DNA from: Plebeiibacterium marinum
GTDB taxonomy: Bacteria; Bacteroidota; Bacteroidia; Bacteroidales; Marinilabiliaceae
Reading direction: 5' to 3'
DNA: 64,000 bases
Assembly (NCBI RefSeq): GCF_026013615.1
Contig: NZ_JAPDPI010000002.1
Location: forward strand, 1 to 64,000
The translations under genes were made by a program, and so were the position numbers. Positions within the stretch are counted from its first letter, which is position 1, and every line of letters begins with the position of its first letter. A model generated the notes under the pieces. The model did no database searches, was not told the origin of the DNA, and saw only the letters and a list, made by a program, of their open reading frames with translations. Positions 1 through 8,277 of this stretch are shown piece by piece.

Positions 1-68
1 GCTATCTTTTAAAGAACCGTTTTTCTCTAAAGCGGGTGCAAAGAAAGAGGTTTTATTTTTACCCGCCA

Positions 69-89
69 AACTTTTTTGCAAAGTTTTTT
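69..89 (+). terminator. Terminator-like hairpin with T tail
   Basis: AACTTT and AAAGTT form a 6-bp stem around a 5-nt loop and run directly into a T stretch. It would end a transcript entering from the left of the window. The stem is all A/T except for one C-G pair, so it is weak. Confidence 0.4.
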
Positions 90-159
90 CACACGGAATT
101 CAAAGATATAAGATAACTGGCATCTTGTCAAGGGGTTGTGATGAGGATTTTTTTTACCG

Positions 160-266
160 GGCAATAGCTATTAGCAATTAGTCATTAGTCAATGGACATT
201 GGTTACTGCTCATTGCTCATTGGTGATTGATCATTGATAATTGGTGATTGGTCATTGGTTATTGCC
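160..266. repeat. Degenerate CATTGGTCATTAG-type tract bounded by a 7-bp inverted repeat
   Basis: The tract is built from shuffled copies of CATTGG, ATTAGTC, GTGATTG and similar words. It opens with GGCAATA and closes with TATTGCC, which are exact reverse complements. Related words recur in the gaps near 5480-5500, 37610-37655 and 56240-56275. Tracts like this are common between genes in Bacteroidota; their function is unknown. Confidence 0.5.
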
Positions 267-391
267 ATTACAAAGATCCTCTTCTTGTTTTTGTTTCAGG
301 CTAAGAAATGATAGATTTTTAACTACAAAAAACCATTTGTTTTACAGTTGTTATTATATTCGTGCATTATTTATAATAAAAACATGGTATT

Positions 392-1120
392 GTGAGCAAT
401 AGATTAGTTGTAATTCCTACATATAACGAAAAAGAGAATATTGAAGCCATTATTAATGTAGTTTTTGAGTTACCCAAAAAATTTGAAATATTAATTATTG
501 AAGACAATTCTCCTGATGGAACTGCCGACATTGTAAGGAAATTACAGGAAAAACATCCTGAAACACTTCATATGATTGAACGCAAAGGCAAACTGGGTTT
601 AGGAACGGCATATATTACAGGTTTCAAATGGGCGGTAGAAAAGGGATATGACTATATATTTGAAATGGATGCAGACTTCTCGCACCCTCCTGAGAAGCTA
701 CTGGAACTTTATGCGGCATGTAAAAACGGAGCTGACCTTGCCATCGGATCCAGATATAAATCTGGCGTAAATGTTGTAAACTGGCCAATGGGAAGGGTTC
801 TAATGTCGTATTTTGCTTCGGTTTATGTAAGAATGATAACCGGAATGAAGATCATGGATACTACTGCCGGTTTTAAATGTTACAAAAAAACCACATTAGA
901 AACTATCCCATTAGATAATATTAAACTAAAGGGCTACGGCTTTCAAATTGAAATGAAATTTACCACCTGGAAATATGGATTCAACATTATTGAGGTACCA
1001 ATTGTTTTTACAGACAGACAAAAAGGAACTTCGAAAATGAGCGGTGGTATTTTTAACGAAGCGGTATGGGGTGTTATCAAAATGAAAATAGCCAGTTGGT
1101 TTAAAAAATATGAAAGATAA
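392..1120 (+). CDS. Polyprenol monophosphomannose synthase (GT2 family)
   Basis: A family 2 glycosyltransferase of 242 residues, the normal size of the short soluble DPM1-type enzymes. It opens with VVIPTYNEKENI, the nucleotide-sugar binding start of the fold, and has the metal-binding DAD motif (EMDADFSHP, around residue 89) and a conserved GSRY stretch. The family transfers mannose from GDP-mannose to a polyprenyl phosphate at the cytoplasmic membrane face, giving a donor for extracytoplasmic mannosylation. No membrane segments are evident, so it would associate peripherally. The start is GTG at 392, since the ATG eight bases upstream runs straight into a stop. It is followed 67 bp later by dihydroorotase in the same direction. 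Related GT2 enzymes using glucose cannot be fully excluded. Confidence 0.88.
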   Translation: MSNRLVVIPTYNEKENIEAIINVVFELPKKFEILIIEDNSPDGTADIVRKLQEKHPETLHMIERKGKLGLGTAYITGFKWAVEKGYDYIFEMDADFSHPPEKLLELYAACKNGADLAIGSRYKSGVNVVNWPMGRVLMSYFASVYVRMITGMKIMDTTAGFKCYKKTTLETIPLDNIKLKGYGFQIEMKFTTWKYGFNIIEVPIVFTDRQKGTSKMSGGIFNEAVWGVIKMKIASWFKKYER

Positions 1121-1187
1121 ATTTGACATTCATACCTGCTTAACTGAAATTTGATTACTAAAAGAATAATACATTAATATACCCAAA

Positions 1188-2537
1188 ATGGCAACTACAT
1201 TAATAAAGAACATAACAATAATAAATGACGGAAAAGCATTTGTTAGTAGCGTTTTGATTGAGGATGATAAAATTGCAACTATTTACAAAAGCAATGATGA
1301 GTTAGAGAATGCGGACCTTGTGATTGACGGAGAAGGAAAAATGTTGTTGCCCGGCGTGATTGACGACCAGGTACATTTTAGAGAGCCAGGTTTAACCCAT
1401 AAGGCTGAAATAATGACCGAGGCCAAAGCGGCTGTAGCCGGAGGTGTTACTTCTTACATGGAAATGCCCAACACCAAACCACAGGCCACCACACATGAAA
1501 TTTTGGAAGACAAGTATAAGATAGCTTCTGAAAAATCGATTGCTAATTACTCATTTTATATAGGAGCCACTAACAACAACCTGGAAGAACTATTAAAAAC
1601 AGATCCCCAAAAAGTATGTGGCACCAAAGTTTTTATGGGCAGCTCTACCGGGAATATGTTGGTTGACAACGAAGAAACCCTCGCCGCCATTTTCTCAAAA
1701 GTACCTACATTAATTGCAACCCATTGTGAAGATGAAGAAACAATAAATGCAAATTTAAAAGCCTTTAGAGAAAAATACGGCGAAGATGTTCCTTTCGAGA
1801 TGCACCATTTGATTCGTTCTGAAGAAGCTTGTTACAAATCATCGTCAAAAGCTGCTGAATTAGCCAGAAAACATGGTGCCAGATTGCATATTTTGCATTT
1901 GACCACAGCCAAAGAAATGGATTTATTAGACAAAGACATGCCCATTGAAGATCGAAAAATAACAGGTGAGGTTTGTGTTCATCATCTTTGGTTTAGCAAT
2001 GAGGACTATAAAAAATATGGCGCCAACATCAAATGGAATCCGGCTATTAAAACAGCAAACGACAGAGAAGCCTTACGAAATGCGTTAAAAAACGACACCC
2101 TTGCAGTTGTTGCCACGGACCACGCCCCTCATACCAGGGAAGAAAAACAAGGAACATATTTCAGCGCACCATCTGGAGGCCCTTTGGTACAACACTCACT
2201 GGTTGCCATGCTGGAAATGGTTTATCAAGGTATCTTCTCATACGAACAAGTGGTTGAAAAAATGTGCCATGCTCCGGCAAAACTCTTCAGAATTGAGGAA
2301 CGAGGTTATATCAGGGAAGGATACAAAGCAGACCTGGTAATTGTTGATCCTAATGCAAACTGGAAAGTCGCAGCAGAAAACATCTATTCAAAGTGCGGGT
2401 GGAGCCCTTTTGAAGGCGAAACTTTTAAACATAGCGTGAGCCATACTTTTGTTAACGGACACCTTGCATACCACAACGGGATCTTTGATAACAGCAAAAT
2501 GGGAGAACGCTTAACTTTTAAAAAACAGATCCGTTAA
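1188..2537 (+). CDS. pyrC: Dihydroorotase (class I type)
   Basis: This enzyme cyclises carbamoyl-aspartate to dihydroorotate in pyrimidine synthesis. At 449 residues it has the class I length. Visible signatures are HFREPG (63-68), a TKVFMGSS stretch that probably holds the carboxylated lysine, ATHCED, HILHLTT and the catalytic ATDHAPHT. The first metal-binding HxH motif reads Q61-V-H63 (context DDQVHFREPG), so the usual first histidine is glutamine. I recall the same DDQVH spelling in other Bacteroidota dihydroorotases, so this is probably a lineage form and not a damaged gene. It sits 67 bp after the glycosyltransferase and 82 bp before a lipoprotein gene; joint transcription is plausible but not shown. 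Confidence 0.93.
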   Translation: MATTLIKNITIINDGKAFVSSVLIEDDKIATIYKSNDELENADLVIDGEGKMLLPGVIDDQVHFREPGLTHKAEIMTEAKAAVAGGVTSYMEMPNTKPQATTHEILEDKYKIASEKSIANYSFYIGATNNNLEELLKTDPQKVCGTKVFMGSSTGNMLVDNEETLAAIFSKVPTLIATHCEDEETINANLKAFREKYGEDVPFEMHHLIRSEEACYKSSSKAAELARKHGARLHILHLTTAKEMDLLDKDMPIEDRKITGEVCVHHLWFSNEDYKKYGANIKWNPAIKTANDREALRNALKNDTLAVVATDHAPHTREEKQGTYFSAPSGGPLVQHSLVAMLEMVYQGIFSYEQVVEKMCHAPAKLFRIEERGYIREGYKADLVIVDPNANWKVAAENIYSKCGWSPFEGETFKHSVSHTFVNGHLAYHNGIFDNSKMGERLTFKKQIR

Positions 2538-2619
2538 AAGAGGTTACATGAAACAACCTCTCAATTCGAAAAAAATCCCTAGTGGTGCATACAATATATA
2601 ATAATGTAATACCAATATC

Positions 2620-3114
2620 GTGATAAAATCAATTCTGCCTGCAATACTAATGTTTCTGCTTATTTCCGTCTCGTGCCAAGACAACAATAGTAATAACACT
2701 GACAAGGAAAACAATCCTGTTAAGAAAAATCTGGAATTGTGGGCCGATACAATTATTTATGATGTCCTTATCCAAAATCCTGACCCAACAGATGAATGGC
2801 AGGATCAAAAAATTAAGCACGTCAACCATAAAAAATTAGTTGACGACATTTTCAGCAGCATTTATACCGAAAAAAAAATAGCATATGACTATTACTCCAA
2901 CCAGCCATATACTATTGATGAAATCAGGGAATTTGAAGAAGGATACCCGAGAACAGATATTGGAAAACTGCAATTTGAAGAATGTTGGAAATATGATCAG
3001 AATACAGGAAATATTGAAAAACAGGTATATTCTATTCTTGTGGCCTACACCCTATATGACTCTTCTCAAAACATCAGGGGATATAAAGCCGGTTTTTATC
3101 TAAAAAATGAGTGA
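2620..3114 (+). CDS. Hypothetical lipoprotein
   Basis: I do not recognise this 164-residue protein. It starts at a GTG and has a short charged N-terminus, a hydrophobic core and a cysteine near residue 19 (LISVSC), which together look like a lipoprotein signal. The Asn/Asp-rich stretch after the cysteine is a typical flexible tether. The rest is acidic and tyrosine-rich with no motif I know. Choosing the in-frame ATG ten codons later would shorten the signal peptide, so GTG is preferred. It follows pyrC in the same direction. Likely attached to the outer or inner membrane facing the periplasm or the surface; no function can be assigned. Confidence 0.7.
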   Translation: MIKSILPAILMFLLISVSCQDNNSNNTDKENNPVKKNLELWADTIIYDVLIQNPDPTDEWQDQKIKHVNHKKLVDDIFSSIYTEKKIAYDYYSNQPYTIDEIREFEEGYPRTDIGKLQFEECWKYDQNTGNIEKQVYSILVAYTLYDSSQNIRGYKAGFYLKNE

Positions 3115-3235
3115 TGCTTATATAAGCACTGGTTTATTTACAACCAAAATAATTTCAGGTTGAAATAATAAATTTACTTTTTTCGAAGGCTATCGTTTTC
3201 CTTATCGTCAAAAAACGACAAACAAAACAATTAAA

Positions 3236-3733
3236 ATGAAAACTATTCGAATTTTACACCGCTATGTCGGTTTTTTCCTTGTGGGAATTATGTCTATGTA
3301 TGCCATAAGTGGCATTGTTTTAACTTATCGAAACACAGACATCTTTAAAGTAAAAAAACATATTGAAGCTACGTTAGATCAAAACCTATCGGGAGATGAA
3401 CTAGCCCGAGCTCTTAGAATCAGACATTTTAAAATTGACAAAGAAGATTCTACTACCATACATTTCAGAGAAGGATCGTATAATAAACAAACCGGAATTG
3501 CAACATACGATCAATCTGGTTATCCCGAATTTATTTCAAAACTGGTTAAGCTTCACATGACAGCTTCGGGTGGTGCGATGTCGTGGCTAACAACCATATT
3601 CGGAATCGCTTTGTTATTTCTCGCAATCTCTTCATTCTGGATGTTTAAACCTCAAACCAAAATCTTTAAGAACGGAATTATTGTTGCTATTGCCGGCATT
3701 ATCTTTACTATAATATTAGCACTCCTCTCATAG
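3236..3733 (+). CDS. Small PepSY-associated transmembrane protein
   Basis: A 165-residue membrane protein with one helix near the N-terminus (about 7-29), a periplasmic middle of about 85 residues, and two helices near the C-terminus. The opening MKTIRILHRYVGFF and the following helix match PepSY-associated membrane proteins, which in Bacteroidota often sit with iron uptake or reductase genes. No such partner is adjacent here, so the role is open. Its stop codon lies 8 bp from that of the convergent aspartate kinase gene, and both stops are inside one hairpin (3727-3748). Confidence 0.65.
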   Translation: MKTIRILHRYVGFFLVGIMSMYAISGIVLTYRNTDIFKVKKHIEATLDQNLSGDELARALRIRHFKIDKEDSTTIHFREGSYNKQTGIATYDQSGYPEFISKLVKLHMTASGGAMSWLTTIFGIALLFLAISSFWMFKPQTKIFKNGIIVAIAGIIFTIILALLS

Positions 3734-3748
3734 TCGCAAGACTATGAG
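3727..3748. other. Perfect 9-bp hairpin over the stop codons of two convergent genes
   Basis: CTCATAGTC and GACTATGAG pair around a GCAA loop. The TAG of the PepSY-type gene (3731-3733) and the TAG of the aspartate kinase gene (plus-strand CTA, 3742-3744) lie one in each arm. No T tract follows on either strand, so it is not a textbook terminator. A GCAA (GNRA) loop is unusually stable in RNA. Confidence 0.6.
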
Positions 3749-5019
3749 AATTTCCATTCGCTTTCTTTAACCACAAACCGGGCTGTATTGCGGCTGAGTT
3801 GAGAATCAACAATTTCCTTTTTGCCAATAATCTCATCCATAGCATCCTGTGTATAGTTACGGATCGTTACCAACTCAACATTTTCGTTATACTTTACAAT
3901 AAAGTCTTTCTTTAAGTCCTCTATCAACTTATAGGGATTCCTTTTGGTATCAATACATACAGAAAAATTCAGTGCCGAATTCTGCATCAGGTTAATCTTA
4001 ATTTTATTTTTCCCAAATATTGAAAAGATATCACTGAGGTTATCTTCTACAATAAAAGAAAAATCCTTTGGTGAAATAGTAATAAACAATTGATTTTGCT
4101 TTAATATAAACACAGGCATTTTATTACCCGAATGCTCCACTGTTTGAATTTTTGTTCCAACCAGGCTGGTATCCACAAAAGACTTCACATAAAGTGGAAT
4201 TTCTTTATTTTGTAATGGCTTCAATGTTTTGGGATGGATTACCTGCGCTCCGTAATAGGCTAATTCAATTGCTTCCGGATATGAAATATCTTCCAGTTTT
4301 TTTGCTTGGGGATACCATCTTGGATCAGCATTTAAAACTCCGGGCACGTCTTTCCATATGGTTAAACTTTCGGCATTAAGCACATGGGCAAATATAGACC
4401 CGGAATAATCAGACCCTTCCCTGCCTAAAGTAGTTGTTTTATTATTTATGGTAGAACCAATAAATCCCTGGGTTATATAAACAGAGGCATTTTCAAAACT
4501 GCATTCCTTTTTTATAAACTGAGTTGTCAGTCCCCAATTTACTTTTGAATCCCTGTAATCATCATCGGTTTTGACCAAAACCCTGGCATCAACCCAAGTA
4601 TTTTCAAATCCGATTTGATCCGCGTAACGACTTACTATCTTGGTCGACATAATTTCGCCAAAGGATACGAGCTGATCATATTCAAAATCGTAATCCCTGG
4701 ATGGCGGAACACATAAGCGATCCCATAAAGCATCCGCAATCTCATCAAATGTTTTGTAAAAGAGGTGTCCTTCTCCAAACAGATCCCCTATAATATTATG
4801 GTGATAATTAATTACAAAATCGAATTTGCTCTTCATAAGCAGTGTATCTTGCAACATGTATGCCTCAACAAGCTCTTCCATAGCATTTGTTGTTTTGCCC
4901 ATGGCCGAAATTACCACAACCATTGGATTGACATTTTGCTTAATGATACTACAAACGTTACGAACTCCGGAAGCATCTTTTACTGACGCCCCACCAAATT
5001 TATATACTTGAATATTCAT
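3742..5019 (-). CDS. lysC: Aspartate kinase (monofunctional)
   Basis: Phosphorylates aspartate in the first step towards lysine, diaminopimelate, threonine and methionine. The N-terminus MNIQVYKFGGASVKDASG carries the KFGG nucleotide-binding signature, GREGSDYSG is the substrate loop, and the C-terminal third is an ACT-type regulatory region. The ORF track starts 23 codons upstream, but that extension (MAHRRVIKF...) is not family-like; the ATG at 5019 puts KFGG at the usual distance from the start, giving 425 residues. There is no fused homoserine dehydrogenase. It converges on the PepSY-type gene and diverges from fbp across a 528-bp gap. Feedback control by lysine or threonine is likely from the ACT region but cannot be specified. 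Confidence 0.92.
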   Translation of the reverse strand: MNIQVYKFGGASVKDASGVRNVCSIIKQNVNPMVVVISAMGKTTNAMEELVEAYMLQDTLLMKSKFDFVINYHHNIIGDLFGEGHLFYKTFDEIADALWDRLCVPPSRDYDFEYDQLVSFGEIMSTKIVSRYADQIGFENTWVDARVLVKTDDDYRDSKVNWGLTTQFIKKECSFENASVYITQGFIGSTINNKTTTLGREGSDYSGSIFAHVLNAESLTIWKDVPGVLNADPRWYPQAKKLEDISYPEAIELAYYGAQVIHPKTLKPLQNKEIPLYVKSFVDTSLVGTKIQTVEHSGNKMPVFILKQNQLFITISPKDFSFIVEDNLSDIFSIFGKNKIKINLMQNSALNFSVCIDTKRNPYKLIEDLKKDFIVKYNENVELVTIRNYTQDAMDEIIGKKEIVDSQLSRNTARFVVKESEWKFS

Positions 5020-5547
5020 CTGTTTAAATTTATTTTCAACGGACAGATGGAACTCCCAAATAAATTTAATCACCCTCCTGTGTGCCAATTTAGATAATCA
5101 AATGTACATGGTCGTTCCATTTGTCTGAAATTATTTATTTTTCATGCATTATTAAAACACATCAATACAGCCAATCTCCTGGTTGAAAAAGAAATACTAC
5201 TGATTTGTTTTACCTGCCAAATTTTAAAATCCATTTATCCAAAATTAACAAAATACATTATGTGTTTTGTGTGAAACGTCATATCTTTTAGTTGATTTTA
5301 ATCATTCATTATTAGCAACAATAGTAATAACTAGCAGTATCCGGGGCCTGATAGTTTTTTTTCATCAGGCTCAGATCATTAATTCGTTAAGTTTTTGTAA
5401 GTGTTTAATCTTTAGAGTTTTAATGTCAATAAAGAATTTTATATAAGATATTGGAATCCAAGCTATTGACAAATAAACTAATGACCAATGACTAAAAACT
5501 AACGAACTATTGTCAGATAGAACGTTAATAAAAATTTACATAATCTT
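5020..5547. other. Divergent intergenic region between aspartate kinase and fbp
   Basis: No gene of supportable length is visible. It holds a candidate -7 box TATCTTTT (5282-5289), a hairpin GCCTGAT / ATCAGGC (5346-5352, 5364-5370) with a T-rich loop, and a short AATGACCAATGACTAA repeat remnant just before fbp. If transcription of fbp begins near 5290 its leader would be about 250 nt long and would contain the hairpin. Confidence 0.5.
5346..5370 (+). other. Hairpin in the putative fbp leader
   Basis: GCCTGAT and ATCAGGC form a 7-bp stem around an 11-nt loop that is mostly T. No T tract follows the stem, so it does not look like a terminator. It may be a leader structure or the end of an older transcript. 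Confidence 0.35.
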
Positions 5548-6561
5548 ATGAATCAGTTTGAAGTTACTACGCTAAATGAGTTTATCCTTGAACAACAAGC
5601 CCAGTTTCCAAATGCAGAAGGAGATCTGTCGCACCTGTTACACCATGTTGGAACCGCAGCAAAAATTGTAAACCGCGAAGTAAACAAAGCCGGCCTGGTT
5701 GATATACTTGGAAATGCAGGCAACACAAATGTGCAAGGTGAAGAGCAAAAGAAACTCGACATTTTTGCCAACGACCACTTTATTAATGCACTACACTCAT
5801 GCGGGGAGGTATGTGCTATTGCTTCAGAAGAAAATGAAAGCTTTATATTATTTGATGATGACATGGCCCGAAATGGCAAATATGTTTTTTTAATGGATCC
5901 ACTGGATGGCTCTTCAAATATAGATGTGAATGTTTCTATTGGTACTATCTTTTCTATTTACAAAAGAAAATCTGCCATCGGCGAGCAAGCTACCATGGAT
6001 GATTTTTTACAACCGGGAACCCAACAAGTTGCTGCAGGTTATATCCTTTATGGCTCATCAACCATGTTGGTATATACTACCGGACAAGGCAATTACGGAT
6101 TTACCCTGGATCCATCCATTGGTGAATTTTGTTTATCGCACCGACAGATCCAAACGCCTGAAAACGGAAATATTTATTCCATTAACGAAGGAAATTACCT
6201 GAAATTCCCTGCCGGTGTTAAGCAATATATTAAATACTGCCAGGAAAAAGATGCATCAACAAACCGCCCTTATTCATCAAGATATATCGGATCGTTGGTA
6301 GCGGATGTACACCGCAATCTGTTAAAAGGTGGAATCTTTATATACCCGGAAACAGAAAGTGCCCCTAAAGGAAAACTGCGCCTGCTATATGAATGCAATC
6401 CCATAGCTTTTATTATTGAGCAGGCCGAAGGACAGGCAACATGCGGGCCACAAAGGATAATGGAGGTTGAACCGACTTCGCTACACCAAAGAACCCCATT
6501 TTATGCAGGTTCATCAAATATGGTAAATAAAGTGGAAGAATTTTTAAGCGTTTTTGGATAG
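5548..6561 (+). CDS. fbp: Fructose-1,6-bisphosphatase, class I
   Basis: Hydrolyses fructose 1,6-bisphosphate to fructose 6-phosphate in gluconeogenesis, in the cytoplasm. The 337 residues match the class I family length. The metal-binding signature [10 protein letters not shown] is complete, the upstream acidic EEN motif is present, and the C-terminal half has the substrate-binding [12 protein letters not shown] and the family-typical [11 protein letters not shown]. The ATG at 5548 gives a family-like N-terminus. It is followed by a terminator-like hairpin at 6598-6650, so it is probably monocistronic. Confidence 0.96.
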   Translation: MNQFEVTTLNEFILEQQAQFPNAEGDLSHLLHHVGTAAKIVNREVNKAGLVDILGNAGNTNVQGEEQKKLDIFANDHFINALHSCGEVCAIASEENESFILFDDDMARNGKYVFLMDPLDGSSNIDVNVSIGTIFSIYKRKSAIGEQATMDDFLQPGTQQVAAGYILYGSSTMLVYTTGQGNYGFTLDPSIGEFCLSHRQIQTPENGNIYSINEGNYLKFPAGVKQYIKYCQEKDASTNRPYSSRYIGSLVADVHRNLLKGGIFIYPETESAPKGKLRLLYECNPIAFIIEQAEGQATCGPQRIMEVEPTSLHQRTPFYAGSSNMVNKVEEFLSVFG

Positions 6562-6597
6562 AATGCCATAAATTGTTACTTTCGTGCGTTTTTTATG

Positions 6598-6650
6598 AAA
6601 CTCAGGCTGTTGGTTGATGGTAAAAATCACTTTTTAAGCCTGGAGTTTTT
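6598..6650 (+). terminator. Probable terminator of fbp
   Basis: AAACTCAGGCT and AGCCTGGAGTTT pair over 11 bp with a single bulged C and run into five T residues. A TACTTTCG box (6577-6584) lies just upstream, so the hairpin could instead act in the leader of the histidine kinase gene. Confidence 0.6.
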
Positions 6651-6780
6651 CGTTCTTTTCTTCATACCCATACTCTAAACCGAGTACTTGACTGAACATA
6701 ACACCAGCTATTGGGTTTATAGACAACACAAAAGTCAAAACATAATTCTGTGGTAATAACATCACAAAATTGTACGGTTT

Positions 6781-8154
6781 ATGGAATGGCAAGAAGACAA
6801 ATATAAGGAGGATAAGGATTACGTTTTATGGCTTTTTTACTCAAACAAGCAGTACATAAGAAGCTTATTTGTGATTCTTTTGGTAGTTTTCCCCGCATTT
6901 TCAATGCTTGATTACTACAGCAACCCTATATCATTCAACAATCTGCTTTACATCCGCATTTTTATTGGCATTCCGATATTGGCTATTCCAATTATTCTAT
7001 CCTACACTGAAAAAATACAGGTATATCTACGAATAATCAATGCTACAGCCCTGTTTATAATTAACCTCAGCATATCTCTAATGTACTTTTTTATAAAACC
7101 GGAAGAGTATGCTTTCAACACCTTTTATTCGGGCTTAATGATTACTACTGCTAGTTTATCATTATCCATGAGCAGGGTAAACTTAACAAACTGGTATATT
7201 ATATTGTCGACCATTGTTTTTATCCTTGTTTCCGTTTTTAAGCACGACCTTATTTATGAAAACAAGTTATTATTTATCAAATCATCTACTTTCCTTGTTG
7301 CATCTTCAGCCTTTTGGATATTTGCCAACACTGTTATCAACCGGTTTGCCAGAAAATTGTATGATGCCCAAAAAAAAATCAGCCAGGAAAAGGACCTCAT
7401 TCATTTCCAAAAAGACAAATTTGAAAGGCTGAATACAACAAAGGACCAGTTTTTAAGTATTATTTCGCATGACTTAAGAAGTCCGTTTAATACATTAATT
7501 GGGTATTTCAGCATCATGCTGCAAAACAAGCAAGAACAGTTTACTGTTAAAAGAGAAGAAATCCAACGGATTTATTTTCATATCAGACGCACTTATAACC
7601 TACTCAACAATATACTCATCTGGTCAAGATCGCAATTGCGCAACAACTATTTTCAACCACAAACCTATGTAATCAAAGATATTATATTTGAGAACAAAGA
7701 ACTTTATATGGAAATTGCATCAGCAAAAAATATATCTCTCACATATATTGTTGATGATTATGAATTTGTTTATTGTGACAGAGATATGATTTCCACTATA
7801 ATCAGAAACCTGATTCTCAACTCTATTAAATTCTCTAACTATGGAGGTGAAATCACCATAAGGGCCCAAAAAGAAAGCAATTTCACCATTGAATTTGCAA
7901 TAATTGACAACGGAATTGGCATGTCTCCCCAAGTACGAAAAAAGCTTTTAAAAGCAGAAGAACAGTATTCTACCCCTGGCACAGAAAGAGAGGAAGGATC
8001 GGGAATAGGACTGATGATATGCAAAGAGTTTTTAAATGTTCATGGAACAGACCTTAAAATTGACAGCAAGCAAGGTATTGGCAGCAAATTCTATTTTATC
8101 CTGCCTGCAAATGAAAATACTTTTAAAAGCCAGCAAAACCAAAACACAGACTAA
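6781..8154 (+). CDS. Membrane sensor histidine kinase
   Basis: 457 residues. The N-terminal 190 or so residues are hydrophobic with about six membrane helices and no large extracytoplasmic domain, so the sensor probably reads something within or near the membrane. A short coiled linker leads to the dimerisation domain with the phospho-acceptor H230 in SIISHDLRSPF, and then a HATPase domain with the N box (RNLILNSIKFSN), G1 box (IDNGIGM) and G2 box (GSGIGLMICKEF). There is no receiver domain. No response regulator is adjacent; the nearest is the REC-PAS protein beyond mfd. Autophosphorylation on H230 is expected; signal and partner are unknown. Confidence 0.9.
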   Translation: MEWQEDKYKEDKDYVLWLFYSNKQYIRSLFVILLVVFPAFSMLDYYSNPISFNNLLYIRIFIGIPILAIPIILSYTEKIQVYLRIINATALFIINLSISLMYFFIKPEEYAFNTFYSGLMITTASLSLSMSRVNLTNWYIILSTIVFILVSVFKHDLIYENKLLFIKSSTFLVASSAFWIFANTVINRFARKLYDAQKKISQEKDLIHFQKDKFERLNTTKDQFLSIISHDLRSPFNTLIGYFSIMLQNKQEQFTVKREEIQRIYFHIRRTYNLLNNILIWSRSQLRNNYFQPQTYVIKDIIFENKELYMEIASAKNISLTYIVDDYEFVYCDRDMISTIIRNLILNSIKFSNYGGEITIRAQKESNFTIEFAIIDNGIGMSPQVRKKLLKAEEQYSTPGTEREEGSGIGLMICKEFLNVHGTDLKIDSKQGIGSKFYFILPANENTFKSQQNQNTD

Positions 8155-8249
8155 CTACATCCGTCAACAACATTGCAGAAGAAACCAACTCCAATACACT
8201 CCTTTACCAGGAGTTTCACAAACAATCCGGCTTAATTCGACAGAATCAT

Positions 8250-8257
8250 TACATTTG
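8250..8257 (+). promoter_or_regulatory. Candidate -7 box for mfd
   Basis: TACATTTG matches the Bacteroidota -7 consensus TAnnTTTG exactly and lies 20 bp before the GTG start of mfd. No convincing TTG -33 element is seen at the usual spacing. Confidence 0.4.
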
Positions 8258-8277
8258 CATCAAAAAATTATTGCAAC

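Larger units (their letters stand above)
1..391. other. Intergenic region at the left edge
   Basis: No coding region is supported here. The stretch holds an inverted repeat GCGGGT (32-37) / ACCCGC (61-66), a terminator-like hairpin at 69-89, a degenerate ATTGGTCATTRG-type repeat tract at 160-266, and then AT-rich sequence leading into the glycosyltransferase gene. A TATATTCG box lies shortly upstream of that gene and resembles the Bacteroidota -7 box TAnnTTTG, but I see no well-spaced TTG partner. Whatever gene the terminator belongs to lies outside the window. Confidence 0.6.

Noticed and set aside
1-391. tRNA or rRNA fragment at the left edge
   Set aside because: No T-loop or acceptor-stem pattern, and no recognisable rRNA sequence.
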